A DNA stretch of 62,866 nt from Bradyrhizobium sp. (GCA_028290305.1 JAQGKC010000090.1:1-62866), one strand, 5' to 3'. Positions 9,213 to 18,540 are shown, numbered from the stretch's first letter. Notes: generated by a model from the letters alone, not told the origin. Numbers and translations: made by a program.

Positions 9213-9758
9213 ATGCTGACGCCAGCTGAGCTGGTCTGGCTGATTGCCGCCGTTGCGAAGGGGGATGAGGCCGCCTTCGAGCGCCTTTACGCCGCCACGA
9301 GGGCGAAACTCTTCGGCGTCGTGCTTCGTATCTTGCGGCGACAGGAGCTCGCAGAGGAGGTCATTCAGGAGACTTACGTCAAGATCTGGAACAGTGCCGG
9401 ACAATTCAATCCAGGGCTGTCGTCGCCGATCACGTGGATGGCTTCCATCGCCCGAAACCGTGCCATCGACGTCGTGCGCAAGCGGAGCGAAGTCTCGATC
9501 GAAGAGGAGCCGACGGCGATGGAAGTGGCTGCCGACAGCCCGGACCCGCTGGCGCGGCGGGAAATGACGGAAGAGCTGAAGCGGTTGCTGGAGTGTGTTG
9601 GCCGTCTGGAGCCGGATCGGCAAAAGCTCGTGCTGCTCGCCTACTACAACGGCTGGAGCCGCGAGCAACTGGCGGCGAAGTTCGAGACGCCGGTGAACAC
9701 GGTGAAGACCTGGCTGCGCCGCAGCATGATGGACATCCGGGAGTGTCTTGGACTTTAG
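9213..9758 (+). CDS. ECF-type RNA polymerase sigma factor
   Basis: The 181-aa product has the two-domain plan of group 4 sigma factors: region 2 (about 20-90, with EAAFERLYAATRAKLFGVVLRIL and a -10 recognition helix around WMASIARNRAIDVVRK) and region 4 (about 125-178, with LLAYYNGWSREQLAAKFETPVNTVKTWLRR). It directs RNA polymerase to stress-type promoters and is held inactive by its anti-sigma factor. The stop abuts the ATG of the next gene (9758/9759), the usual sigma/anti-sigma coupling. It resembles the SigK-type ECF factors paired with RskA-like proteins; the inducing signal is not visible. Confidence 0.93.
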   Translation: MLTPAELVWLIAAVAKGDEAAFERLYAATRAKLFGVVLRILRRQELAEEVIQETYVKIWNSAGQFNPGLSSPITWMASIARNRAIDVVRKRSEVSIEEEPTAMEVAADSPDPLARREMTEELKRLLECVGRLEPDRQKLVLLAYYNGWSREQLAAKFETPVNTVKTWLRRSMMDIRECLGL

Positions 9759-10646
9759 ATGATGGCCTATAGCGAAGATCATATCGCGCTCGCTGCGGAA
9801 TATGCCCTCGGCACCCTCGATGCCGATGAGCGGGCGCAGGTCGAGGCCATGATGTCCGTCGACAAGGACTTCACGGCGATGGTTGAGGCGTGGGAGCAAA
9901 AGCTTGGCGTCCTGAACCAGATGGTCGGATCTGTCGAGCCTCGCGCCGAGGTCTGGGACAAGATCAGAACCGCCGTGGGACTTTCCGAACCGCAGGCGCC
10001 GCTGCTGCTTCCCGATGCGCCGCCGCCGCTGCCCCTCGTTTCAGGAGACGATGAGCCTGCAGATGAGCCTGCACTAGCGGTGGAAACGTCCAACGTGGCC
10101 CGGTTGGACGCGGGTGTCCGGCGCTGGCGCAATGTCGCGGCGCTGACGACGGCGATCGCCGCCGCGCTGGTCGCGATGATCGCGGTCGGGGCTTATCAGC
10201 CGGATTTGCTTCCCGACGCCTTTCGCCCCAAACCGCGAACGCAGGTCGTTGAAGTCAAGACGCCTTCCGTGCCGACGCCGCCATCGGCCCAGTATGTCGC
10301 CGTCCTGCAGAAGGAGGGCGGACTGCCTGCATTCATCCTCACGGTTGACGGGGCGACCAAGAACTTCACGATTCGCAAGGTCAACGCCGCCGCCGAGCCC
10401 GGCAAGAGCTTCGAGCTTTGGCTGATCTCTGACAAGCTGCAGCGGCCGCGCTCGCTGGGTGTCATCGGCGGCAGCGACTTCACCGCGCGTCCCGTGCTGG
10501 CGTCGTACGATGCCGACACCATCAATGCAGCAACCTATGCGGTCACGGTCGAGCAGGCAGGTGGATCGCCGGACGGCAATCCACACTCCGCGCCGGTTTT
10601 TACCGGCAAGCTGATCGAGACCGTGCCGCCGGCCCCTCCGCGCTGA
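9759..10646 (+). CDS. RskA/SigK-type membrane anti-sigma factor
   Basis: The 295-aa protein has an N-terminal anti-sigma domain (EDHIALAAEYALGTLDADERAQVEAMM) that should bind the ECF factor encoded immediately upstream, a Pro-rich linker (about 78-110), one membrane helix (about 127-147, ALTTAIAAALVAMIAVG) and a periplasmic C-terminal domain of RskA type (SFELWLISDKLQRPRSLGVI). No zinc-binding HxxxCxxC is visible, which fits the RskA subgroup. Loss of the membrane anchor by proteolysis would be the expected way to free sigma. Confidence 0.9.
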   Translation: MMAYSEDHIALAAEYALGTLDADERAQVEAMMSVDKDFTAMVEAWEQKLGVLNQMVGSVEPRAEVWDKIRTAVGLSEPQAPLLLPDAPPPLPLVSGDDEPADEPALAVETSNVARLDAGVRRWRNVAALTTAIAAALVAMIAVGAYQPDLLPDAFRPKPRTQVVEVKTPSVPTPPSAQYVAVLQKEGGLPAFILTVDGATKNFTIRKVNAAAEPGKSFELWLISDKLQRPRSLGVIGGSDFTARPVLASYDADTINAATYAVTVEQAGGSPDGNPHSAPVFTGKLIETVPPAPPR

Positions 10647-10652
10647 TCGCTG

Positions 10653-11923
10653 TCATCGTCCTGCGAGGAACACCGTCTTCAACGGCGGGACCCAATCGGC
10701 CGCTCGAAACGCCGCTTTGGTGAGGGCCCGGGACAAACCGCGCTCGGCATGGAAGCGCTCCATATCTGCGAGCGAGGTGCGAACGGCGCTGAAGCCGTAT
10801 TCGATCATGTCGCGTTCGTAGCCGGCAAGAGCCGGGATCAGCTTCTGCTGGCCGCGATCGGCCGCGACCAGCGCTCTGCGCAGCGCGGCTGCGTCACGCA
10901 AGGCGGTGTTGGCGCCAATTCCCCGGAACGGCGTCATGTTGTGCAGGGCATCGCCGAGCAGCGTTACGTTACGGGTCTGCCACGGAGCTATCGGGACGGA
11001 TGTCTTCACGGCAAACGCCGAGACCGTTGCTGCATCCGCTGTCTGCACCAGCCGTCTGGCAGATGGATGCCAATCCGGCATGAGCGCAAGCACTGCTGCT
11101 TTCAAGTCCTCACCGCCAAGCATATCCAGGCCGGCCGGTGCAAACTTCGCGTGGCGCGCGGAAAACCCCCACATGACGTATTCCTCGCGCTCGTCGGAGG
11201 GAAGATTGTCTTGTGTCAGTCCCGAATTGCCGGTGTTGTCGCGATACTGGACGGCGCTTGCGAACATGAAGCAACCGCGCGGACCCAAAATCGGCGTCGG
11301 ACCGCGCAGAATGGGCTGCGGTATCGACCCACGATAATGTCATTCAGGCTCACCTTGCCGCTGACGGCGATGATGCCGGTTTCGACGCGCCTGGAATGCG
11401 GCAACAATTGTGAACGCAGCCGGGAGCCGGCGCCATCCGCACCGATCAAGACGTCGCCGCTCGCGGCAGTCCCGTCGGCAAAATGCGCCACCACGGAACC
11501 GTCCGGGGCATCCTCAAAGGCGGTGAATTTGCTTCCGAAGCGCACGACATCATCGAGACCTTCAAGCAGAATATGGCGAAGCGCTGTCCGGGCCACGGGC
11601 CGTTCTGCATCGACATCCCTGCAGTCGCGATGCGGAAAATCGATCGCGAGCAGCCGGTTCAATCGGTGATCGAGAAAGGTAACGCCTTGGCTCGGATCGG
11701 CGGAACTCGCCGCAAGCTTGTCGAACAGCGCCGGCAGCAGGCAACTGCGGAGCGCCGCGCTGCCGGTCGCGCTGATGCTCAACCGGAACCCTTGCTGATG
11801 ATCGGCCGGCGAATGATCGCGTTCAAAAACCTCGACCGCGATCCCGTCCGACTTCAAGCCATGCGCCAGGCAAAGCCCGCCGGTTCCTGCTCCGATAATC
11901 ATCACCTTGAGCGGCTGTCTCAT
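10653..11923 (-). pseudogene. FAD-dependent aromatic-ring monooxygenase, frameshifted
   Basis: Two overlapping frames together form one flavoprotein hydroxylase of about 420 aa. The 5' frame has the dinucleotide motif GAGTGGLCLAHGL and the FAD/NAD motif DVLIGADGAGSRLR; the 3' frame has the LLGDALHNMTPFRGIGANTALRDA motif of the PHBH family. The frame changes near 11322-11330: after NDII the 3' frame continues SIPQPILRGPTPILGPRG, consistent with loss of one G in a GGG run. GGAGG precedes the start. It is divergent from a MarR gene that probably controlled it. An assembly error instead of a real mutation is possible. Confidence 0.8.
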
Positions 11924-12024
11924 GGCTGTCCTCCATCATCCGGTTGATGCGCTCTGGTGGACCGCGCGAAGCCCCGCGATTGCCATGCGCATGGCAACTG
12001 TTAGTATCAGCCTCCTTATATATT

Positions 12025-12042
12025 ATATCAGGGACCTGATAT
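12025..12042. promoter_or_regulatory. Probable MarR operator overlapping the marR start codon
   Basis: A perfect inverted repeat, ATATCAGG-GA-CCTGATAT, covers the ribosome site and the first two bases of the MarR start codon at 12041. MarR dimers bind such near-continuous palindromes. Its position in the gap between MarR and the divergent monooxygenase suggests autorepression and joint control. Confidence 0.65.
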
Positions 12043-12490
12043 GTCAAGCCTGAGTGGAATGCCGGCGCCTGCCTCCGGGCGCCTGGGCTACTGCATCAAA
12101 CTCGCCCAGCACGCGTTGCGAATCCAAATCGACGATGCCATGCGGCCGCTCGGTATTACGGCACCGCAATTCGCCGTGCTTGTTGCGGTCGATTGCGACC
12201 CGGGAATCTCGAATGCGTCCCTTGCACGGGCAGCGTTCGTCACCCCGCAAACCATGCAGGGCATTGTTGCCAATCTGGAACGTGACGGCTTCCTGAAGCG
12301 GCGCGCCGATCCACAGCATGGCCGGATCCTGCGAAGCGAACTAACCCGTCGCGGACGCGGCGTGCTCGAGCGGGCGTACTTAATTGTCGCCGGCATCGAG
12401 GCCAAAATGACGAGGTCCCTGGACCGCGAGGAGGTCGATCAGCTTTCCGCATTGTTGCAGCGATGCGTCGACAACCTGCTGCAGGAGTAG
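12041..12490 (+). CDS. MarR-family transcriptional regulator
   Basis: The 149-aa product has the MarR winged helix: LGITAPQFAVLVAVDCDPGISNASLARAAFVTPQTMQGIVANLERDGFLKRR, the wing ADPQHGRILRSELTRRGRG, and flanking dimerization helices. Such proteins usually repress a neighbouring gene and release DNA on binding a small, often phenolic ligand. Its divergent neighbour is a (now frameshifted) aromatic monooxygenase, the likely target. The palindrome at 12025-12042 overlaps its own start. AGGGA eight bases upstream serves as ribosome site and lies inside the palindrome. Confidence 0.9.
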   Translation: MSSLSGMPAPASGRLGYCIKLAQHALRIQIDDAMRPLGITAPQFAVLVAVDCDPGISNASLARAAFVTPQTMQGIVANLERDGFLKRRADPQHGRILRSELTRRGRGVLERAYLIVAGIEAKMTRSLDREEVDQLSALLQRCVDNLLQE

Positions 12491-12548
12491 GCGGAGAGGA
12501 CACCGCACGTCGTTGGAAAACGTCATCCCCCAAAAAAACCTTAAAAAG

Positions 12549-12575
12549 AAAACGCCCGGGGGGAGCGGGCGTTTT
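12549..12575. terminator. Bidirectional hairpin terminator
   Basis: Perfect 10-bp arms AAAACGCCCG / CGGGCGTTTT around a 7-base G-rich loop. On the minus strand the hairpin is followed by a T-rich stretch, so it suits the small gene at 12673-12873; it also closes marR on the plus strand. Confidence 0.8.
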
Positions 12576-12672
12576 CGGTCGTCTAGTCGACTTGAGGGTA
12601 GTTGGGGGTCTTCTACATACTCACGCGGCGACTTTGGGGGGTAGTTAAGAGCCGCGTGAATTCAGGAAATCA

Positions 12673-12873
12673 TTAGCGGACCACCGACGTGTTCGAACTC
12701 GTCATCGTCACGGCCTTGCCGGCCTTGATGACGTGTGCGGTCTGCGCGTAGCCGTCGTCGGAATTGATGCGAGCCGAGATGCTGAAGCCCGCCACCGCGA
12801 TACCCGCAACGAGCGCGACAACCACAATCTTGAGGTGGGTTGTGCGATCGGCGCTGTAGATCGAATGGTTCAT
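12673..12873 (-). CDS. Small single-pass membrane protein, 66 aa
   Basis: The product begins MNHSIYSADRTTHLKIVVVAL and has one membrane helix (about 14-35), then a periplasmic tail ending KAVTMTSSNTSVVR. It is a compact, plausible gene: a terminator lies about 100 bases downstream and no other frame competes well here. I associate this type of short protein with Bradyrhizobium, but know no function for it. Confidence 0.65.
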   Translation of the reverse strand: MNHSIYSADRTTHLKIVVVALVAGIAVAGFSISARINSDDGYAQTAHVIKAGKAVTMTSSNTSVVR

Positions 12874-13189
12874 CCAAGCCTCCTGCCGTCTTACTGTTTC
12901 TTGCGGATTGGTGTGTTGCGTCCGCGAACAGGTTCAACATCTCGACGCTGCAAACGTGGGGATTCGGCTTTAGGTTCCTAAGGGGCGATCACAAGGCGGT
13001 GAACAGACGTGAACAGCCGCGACTGGAAATCGGCTCGATGTACTGAAATTTAAATATATTGTTTATTTTTCAATAGGTTATGAGATAAAAGCATTTCGCG
13101 GCGCAAAATGCAGGCTCGGCCCGACTTGTACGGAAATCATTTGCCTGTGGCCGAAAAACCCCTTCTGGCGCCGTGATTTGCCGCAACCG
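12874..13189. other. Gene-free gap between a small membrane protein and flhA
   Basis: This 316-base gap holds the promoter of the small membrane-protein gene and the downstream flank of flhA. An AT-rich stretch near 13045-13100 stands out from the GC-rich surroundings. I see no coding frame, RNA or clear terminator in it. Confidence 0.4.
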
Positions 13190-15322
13190 CTAGATGCTTC
13201 CAACCGTCTTCAACCGCGCCCGCGGATGGATTTCCGCCTGCGACAAAACGGTCGTTTGCGACCTGAAACGCTCCACCAGCGAGCGCACGAACGGCCGGAT
13301 CGCCGCCGACGTGACCAGTACCGGCGCCTCGCCATCGCGGGCGGCCCGTTCGAAGGCATCGCGCACGACCGTCATGAATTCGGACAGTTTTGAAGGCTGC
13401 ATCGCGAGGCTGCGTTCCTCACCCTGTCCGATCAGCGACTCGGCAAAGGCCTGCTCCCATTTTGCGGACAGCGCGATCAGCGGTAGGTAGCCGTTGTGGG
13501 AGGTGTTTTGCGCGCAAATCTGCCGCGCCAGGCGCGCGCGGACATGTTCGACCATCGCCGCCGGGTTGCGCGAAAACGCCAGCGCGTCGGCGATGCCTTC
13601 GAGAATGGTCGAGAGATCGCGGATCGAAATGCGCTCCGCGAGCAATAGCTGCAATACCCGCTGAATGCCCGAAATGGTGACCAGGCTCGGCACGATATCC
13701 TTGAGCAGTTCGCCTTGTTCCTTCGGCAGGTCTTTCAGCAGCTTCTGCACCTCGCCATAGGACAACAGGTCCGACATGTTGTTCTTGAGAAGCTCGGTGA
13801 GATGGGTCGAGAGCACGGTCGCGGCGTCGACCACGGTATAGCCCTTCAGCGACGCTTCCTCCTTCAAGCTGGCGTCGACCCATGTCGCCGGCAGCCCGAA
13901 GGTCGGCTCGATGGTGTGAATGCCGGGCACCCCGACCTGGTTTCCGGCGGGGTCCATGACCATGAACTGGTTCGGCCAGATCCGGCCCGTGCCGGCATCT
14001 ACTTCCTTGATTTTGATGATGTAGGTGTTCGCTTCCAGCTGCACATTGTCGAGAATGCGTACCGCCGGCATCACAAAGCCCATCTCGACCGCGAGCGAGC
14101 GGCGCAGCGCCTTGATCTGCTCGGTCAGGCGGTCGGTGCCGTCAGGGCCGTTCACCAGCGGCAGCAGCGCATAGCCGAGCTCGATCTTGAGGTCATCGAT
14201 CTTCAGCGCCGTTGCAATCGGCTCTTCCGCCGCCGCACTTGCAGCCGCCGCGGCCGCAGCGGGAGCTGCCGCCGCAGCGGCTTCGGCCGTCTTGGTGATG
14301 CGCTTCTTTTTATGCGCCGACCATGCCAAAGCCGCCGCACCGCCGCCGAGCAGCAGGAAAGGAATCATCGGAATGCCCGGCAGCATCGCCAGCACCAGCA
14401 TGACGCCCGCCGACATGCCCGCCGCTTGCGGATAGCCGGAAAGCTGCTTCATCAGCGCCTTGTCGGCGGCGCCGCTGACGCCGGCTTTCGAGACCAGCAA
14501 GCCCGCCGCGGTGGAAACGATCAGCGCAGGTATCTGGGTGACCAGACCGTCGCCGACTGTCAGCAGCGTGTAGGTTTGCGCGGCTTCGCCGAAGCCCAGG
14601 CCCTGCTGGGCCACGCCGATAATGATTCCGCCGATGATGTTGATGAAGACGACCAGAAGGCCCGCGACGGCGTCGCCGCGTACGAATTTGGACGCACCGT
14701 CCATCGCGCCGAAGAAGCCGCTTTCGTCTTCCAGCGCCTTGCGGCGCTCCTTGGCGATTTTCTCGTCGATCAGGCCTGCGGACAGATCGGCGTCGATCGC
14801 CATCTGCTTGCCCGGCATGGCGTCGAGGTGGAAGCGGGCGGCGACTTCCGCGATGCGGCCCGAACCCTTGGTGATGACCACGAAATTCACGATCACGAGG
14901 ATGGCGAAGACGATAATTCCGATCACGAAATTGCCGCCCATCACGAAATTGCCGAAGGCCTGGATGACGTGGCCGGCGGCGTCGGTGCCCTCATGGCCGT
15001 GCGACAGGATCAGCCGCGTGGAAGCCAGGTTGAGCGAAAGCCGCAGCATCGTCGAAATCAGCAGGATGGTCGGGAACGACGAGAATTCCAGCGGCGCCTG
15101 GATGAACAGCGACGTCATCAGGATCAGGATCGACAGCGTGATCGAGATCGCCAGGAAGAGATCGAGCACGATCGAGGGCAGCGGCATGATCAGCACGACC
15201 AGGATGGTCAGGATGCCGAACGCCAGTGCCAGATCGCCGCGTTTGAGGATTCTGCCGATTTCGCTGAGGCTCGGAAATCCGGTCCCCGGCGTTGCGCCCA
15301 GACCTGCCGTGACATCAACCAT
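13190..15322 (-). CDS. flhA: Flagellar export gate protein FlhA
   Basis: FlhA is the large integral membrane component of the flagellar type III export gate; its cytoplasmic domain receives export chaperones. The 710-aa protein has eight predicted membrane helices in the first 330 residues with the family blocks LSLNLASTRLILSHG and FHLDAMPGKQMAIDADLSAG in the conserved cytoplasmic loop, an Ala-rich linker (about 360-385), and a C-terminal domain ending with PFVRSLVERF. I use ATG 15322, preceded by a GGGGGGAAG ribosome site; an upstream ATG at 15424 adds 34 unlikely residues. It stands apart from fliI-fliJ with no flagellar gene adjacent. Confidence 0.95.
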   Translation of the reverse strand: MVDVTAGLGATPGTGFPSLSEIGRILKRGDLALAFGILTILVVLIMPLPSIVLDLFLAISITLSILILMTSLFIQAPLEFSSFPTILLISTMLRLSLNLASTRLILSHGHEGTDAAGHVIQAFGNFVMGGNFVIGIIVFAILVIVNFVVITKGSGRIAEVAARFHLDAMPGKQMAIDADLSAGLIDEKIAKERRKALEDESGFFGAMDGASKFVRGDAVAGLLVVFINIIGGIIIGVAQQGLGFGEAAQTYTLLTVGDGLVTQIPALIVSTAAGLLVSKAGVSGAADKALMKQLSGYPQAAGMSAGVMLVLAMLPGIPMIPFLLLGGGAAALAWSAHKKKRITKTAEAAAAAAPAAAAAAASAAAEEPIATALKIDDLKIELGYALLPLVNGPDGTDRLTEQIKALRRSLAVEMGFVMPAVRILDNVQLEANTYIIKIKEVDAGTGRIWPNQFMVMDPAGNQVGVPGIHTIEPTFGLPATWVDASLKEEASLKGYTVVDAATVLSTHLTELLKNNMSDLLSYGEVQKLLKDLPKEQGELLKDIVPSLVTISGIQRVLQLLLAERISIRDLSTILEGIADALAFSRNPAAMVEHVRARLARQICAQNTSHNGYLPLIALSAKWEQAFAESLIGQGEERSLAMQPSKLSEFMTVVRDAFERAARDGEAPVLVTSAAIRPFVRSLVERFRSQTTVLSQAEIHPRARLKTVGSI

Positions 15323-15608
15323 CGTTGCTGCTTCCCCCCGCGTATGCCTTTCGCGGGCGCCAAACGTCTGAGCGGCGGCCGAAAGACCACCGTTTCGAAA
15401 GTGAGGCACCGCACTGGCGTCCACGGGTACTCCCCCGTTTTACGCGGCTGACGACACTCGACTTCACTGGGCAATTTTTGCCCAGTTTATGGTTAGGAAA
15501 GCGTTAACAGGCCGGCTCCCTCTTCCGTGCGAGGAGAGGTCGAGGTGAAAAGTCCCCGCAGGCGCGGATTGCATTGTTGCGGTGCATCTGCATGCCCAAT
15601 ATCGCGCC

Positions 15609-16883
15609 ATGCTGGTTGACCCCGAGGCCGCCTGCGTCGAAGTTGCCGCCGTGCACGCCCCCTCCGATTCCAGCGAATCAGCCGCATTCACCCCGGACTC
15701 CCGTCAGGCGTGGGTAAGGCTGGCGCTTGCGCTGGTCATCGGTTCGATCGGCAGCGTCGGCATGTGGTCGGTCGTTGTGGTGTTGCCGGTGGTGCAGGCC
15801 GAATTCGCCGCGACCCGCGGCGATGTATCGCTGGCCTTTACCCTCACCATGCTCGGCTTCGGTCTCGGCGGCGTCGCCGCCGGCAAGATCACCGATCGCT
15901 TCGGCATCGTGGTGGCGATCGCGCTCAGCATCGCTTTCCTCGGGTCCGCCTATCTGGCGGCCGGACTTTCGACCACCCTGTGGCAATTCGTCCTGCTGCA
16001 TTTGCTGATCGGGCTGGGAACGTCGGCGACCTTCGCGCCGCTGATGGCGGAAGCCTCGCACTGGTTCGAACGCTATCGCGGACTGGCGGTGACCATCGTC
16101 GCCAGCGGCAATTATGTCGGCGGCACGATCTGGCCGCCGCTGGTCAATTGGGGGGTGCAGTTGGCCGGGTGGCGAACCACCTATATCGCGGTCGGCCTGT
16201 TTTGCGCGGTGGCGATGACGATCGTGCTGGCGCTGTTGCGCGCCCAGCTCGGCGGCGCCACGCGGCGGAATCACGAAAACGCGCCGCCGCCGCGGGTTGA
16301 TCTGCAGCTCTCGACCAATACGCTGACGGCCTTGCTGTGCATTGCCAGCATCGCCTGTTGCGTGGCGATGGCGATGCCGCAGGTCCACATCGTCGCCTAT
16401 TGCGGCGACCTCGGCTACGGCGTGGCGCGCGGCGCCGAGATGCTGTCGCTGATGATGGCGTTCGGAATCATAAGCCGCATCGGTTCGGGATTTCTAGCGG
16501 ATAAAATTGGCGGCATCCGCACCCTTCTGATCGGCTCGGTGGCGCAGGGCTTTGCGCTGTTATTCTATTTGTTTTTCGACAGCCTCTCGTCGCTCTACGT
16601 CATCTCCGCGATGTTCGGCCTGTTTCAGGGCGGCATCGTGCCGAGCTATGCCATCATCGTGCGTGAGGCGATGCCGGCGGCCGAGGCCGGCACCCGCGTT
16701 GGCATCGTGATCTTTGCCTCCGTGTTCGGCATGTCGTTCGGCGGCTGGGTGTCCGGCGTGATTTTCGACGCCACCGGCTCCTACGCCGCGGCGTTCCTGA
16801 ACGGGCTCGGCTGGAACGCGCTCAATATCATCATCATGGTGTCGCTGCTGATCCGGGCGCGGCAGCGGCTGGCGCTGGCGTGA
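15609..16883 (+). CDS. MFS transporter, monocarboxylate/oxalate-formate type
   Basis: A 424-aa permease with 12 predicted helices. The loop 2-3 motif GKITDRFG is the MFS signature, and the SHWFERYRGLAVTIVASGNYVGG segment in the fifth-helix region is typical of the oxalate:formate antiporter/monocarboxylate subgroup. The second half repeats the loop motif (GFLADKIGG). Substrate unknown; an anionic organic acid is the best guess from subfamily. The start is uncertain: GTG 15582 or ATG 15609, neither with a clear ribosome site. No operon partners. Confidence 0.88.
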   Translation: MLVDPEAACVEVAAVHAPSDSSESAAFTPDSRQAWVRLALALVIGSIGSVGMWSVVVVLPVVQAEFAATRGDVSLAFTLTMLGFGLGGVAAGKITDRFGIVVAIALSIAFLGSAYLAAGLSTTLWQFVLLHLLIGLGTSATFAPLMAEASHWFERYRGLAVTIVASGNYVGGTIWPPLVNWGVQLAGWRTTYIAVGLFCAVAMTIVLALLRAQLGGATRRNHENAPPPRVDLQLSTNTLTALLCIASIACCVAMAMPQVHIVAYCGDLGYGVARGAEMLSLMMAFGIISRIGSGFLADKIGGIRTLLIGSVAQGFALLFYLFFDSLSSLYVISAMFGLFQGGIVPSYAIIVREAMPAAEAGTRVGIVIFASVFGMSFGGWVSGVIFDATGSYAAAFLNGLGWNALNIIIMVSLLIRARQRLALA

Positions 16884-16889
16884 AGGTCC

Positions 16890-16990
16890 TCACACCGCTG
16901 GCCTGTCTTTAGCAAAACACAGCCGCTGATCTTGGGGCCGCCGCCGGAGCTTTCGCTCCAGCGAATACAGCGCTTCCCAAGTCAACGTGA
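16890..16990 (-). pseudogene. Remnant of a DUF4864 gene 3' end
   Basis: About 85 bases here align with the 3' end of the intact DUF4864 gene at 19394-19801: the shared blocks read CCGCTGATCTTG, then CGCTCCAGCG, then ATACAGCGC. On the minus strand the first block encodes KISGCVLLKTGQ, matching the intact protein's KISGCVLLKAGQ. The frames of the ends do not agree, so it cannot be translated through. The rest of the copy is gone. It appears to be a decayed duplicate. Confidence 0.6.
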
Positions 16991-17070
16991 AGACCGCAAC
17001 GGCGCTCGGACTCGATGAGCACGTTGCGATCTTGCCTCGCGTTGATCCTGCGATCGAATGAGGTTCTGGA

Positions 17071-17364
17071 TCAGTGTCTAGACTCTAGTACGATAATGGC
17101 TCCGGTCGGCTCTGGTTCATGAGGCGACAAGCGGGTGAGATTCTCGTCACTCCAATTCGCAAGATTTATGACCCTCGCAGCCTGAACTTGTTCCCGAGGG
17201 GCCTCGTCGGTCGGTTCCAAAATGTTCAGTCCATTGCTATCGAGCAAAAAAGTGTGGTCCCCAAACAGTTCGTTCAGTTGCGGAACCACCGGATGACTGT
17301 CGGGAATGGCTTGGGCTTCGAATTGGTTGATGGTTCGTTCGACCTGTACGGAAGTCAGTTTCAT
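17071..17364 (-). CDS. Conserved hypothetical protein, 97 aa
   Basis: The product begins MKLTSVQVERTINQFEAQAI, with a following acidic HPVVPQLNELFGDHTFLLDSNGLNIL and a C-terminal HEPEPTGAIIVL. AAGGAC precedes the start. Composition is soluble, acidic and globular, with no signal sequence. I recognise it as a type of small protein common in Bradyrhizobium genomes, without a known function. It stands alone; no operon partner is visible. Confidence 0.7.
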   Translation of the reverse strand: MKLTSVQVERTINQFEAQAIPDSHPVVPQLNELFGDHTFLLDSNGLNILEPTDEAPREQVQAARVINLANWSDENLTRLSPHEPEPTGAIIVLESRH

Positions 17365-17736
17365 CGCTCAGTCCTTTCGGTTGGGCCGTTTGTGCTGCAC
17401 CGCCAGCGCCGCGAGTCACGCGTTGCATGCCCTGCCACCCCAAGGTGGTCAAACACTGGTCGATATTTCCCGCGCAGAGCCACATGGGCGCATCTTCGAG
17501 AGAGCATCCAAAACAGCGGCGAACCCGGTAACCAATTATACGAACAGGGCCGGGCCTATGCATGGGACTCGATTGCGGCATACCGTCCGCAATGCAACAA
17601 CATGGTGATCTCCCTTTTTGGCCATTTGTTGTTGAGTCTCTAATTTATTGTCATTCATCGGCATGTCTTCTCGACATGCCAGGCTTCTTGACATGCCAGG
17701 TCACCTGAATTCTCCAGGCTGCCGGCGTTCCCGTTC
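17365..17736. other. Gene-free gap with a hairpin and repeat at 17660-17700
   Basis: No convincing gene in 372 bases. A hairpin with arms GGCATGTC / GACATGCC occupies 17660-17680, and the right arm is repeated directly as GACATGCCAGG at 17673-17683 and 17690-17700. The hairpin follows the DUF4167-like gene on the minus strand and could terminate it, although there is no T-run. Confidence 0.4.
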
Positions 17737-18015
17737 CTAACTCGCATCCTCCTGCATGGACCGCAGGTAATGTTCGGCGTGCTGGAAGTAATTCTCCGCC
17801 GCGACCCGGTCCCCGGTCAACGCTTCGGCGCGGGCCAGGACCAGATAGCGTTCGTAGTTTCTTTGTAAATTTTGAGAGTTCCTCGCCTGGGGGCGGGGCA
17901 ACCCAGAAGGTTCAGCTCGCCGGGACTGGGATCTTCGCGCCATTGCGTTGGCCATAAGTTTCGTATTCGGGCGCGGCTGCGCCGTCGCTGGTTTAAGTTC
18001 AGAAATGTTTTTCAT
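17737..18015 (-). CDS. Short DUF4167-like protein
   Basis: The 92-aa product has a basic, disordered N-terminal half and the C-terminal block NYERYLVLARAEALTGDRVAAENYFQHAEHYLRSM, which matches the helix-turn-helix core of DUF4167 proteins of Hyphomicrobiales. Full DUF4167 proteins are much longer, with extended basic and disordered tails; this is a mini version. I use ATG 18015; an earlier ATG at 18165 would add a Cys/Arg-rich stretch with no family likeness. The function of the family is not established. Confidence 0.65.
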   Translation of the reverse strand: MKNISELKPATAQPRPNTKLMANAMARRSQSRRAEPSGLPRPQARNSQNLQRNYERYLVLARAEALTGDRVAAENYFQHAEHYLRSMQEDAS

Positions 18016-18297
18016 GTTGGTCCGTGTGTCGCACCGGCGGAAGCCTTGCGACGTCTGTTCGAGGAATTGTCGGTGCAACACGATCGACGGGCGCGCTGCG
18101 ACAACGGCAGCAAAAACTTCGATGGGTGTGCAGGAAGGTTGGGCTCGGCACTCGATTGAGCGCAACGAGCGAACGGATCCAGTCCGACCATACCTATGTA
18201 AGAAAGCAAAGCGGCGACTTCAAGCTGCCGATGCGGGCGCCCTCGGCGCCAGCTCAACAGGGGTTGCCGCCCACGGTCGCCTTATTGCACGGTCGCT

Positions 18298-18540
18298 TTA
18301 TTGAATGCACGGCGTCAGAGTCTGCATTGCTGTTTCGGCTTCGGCCCGTGTCTTATAAATCGCGTCGCTGGCAACGGTGATGTTCGGCGTATCCGTATGA
18401 GGCATCCTGTCAACGACGGTGCAGTTCTTCGTCAAGGAATTCAGCACAATGTAAAACGCCGGTGTTGCGTTCGCGGTCTGAGAATAACCGAGACTGTCCA
18501 AAATCAGCAGGAAGCAGAAGCAGATCAAACATCTTTTCAT
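18298..18540 (-). CDS. Small secreted hypothetical protein, 80 aa
   Basis: The product opens MKRCLICFCFLLILDSLGYS, a clear export signal, and continues as a short mature domain with two Cys (NCTV and TPCIQ) that could form a disulfide. GGAGG lies seven bases before the start, favouring ATG 18540 over 18594. The mature part (FYIVLNSLTKNCTVVD) resembles small periplasmic proteins seen in Bradyrhizobium. No partner gene; function unknown. Confidence 0.7.
   Translation of the reverse strand: MKRCLICFCFLLILDSLGYSQTANATPAFYIVLNSLTKNCTVVDRMPHTDTPNITVASDAIYKTRAEAETAMQTLTPCIQ

Noticed and set aside
9042..9899. Minus-strand frame of 285 residues across the fliJ terminator and ECF gene
   Set aside because: It overlaps a clear sigma factor and a terminator, and resembles no family.
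13715..15451. 578-residue open frame on the plus strand, antisense to flhA
   Set aside because: His/Arg/Asp-rich composition typical of a shadow of a GC-rich gene; the flhA frame has full family motifs.
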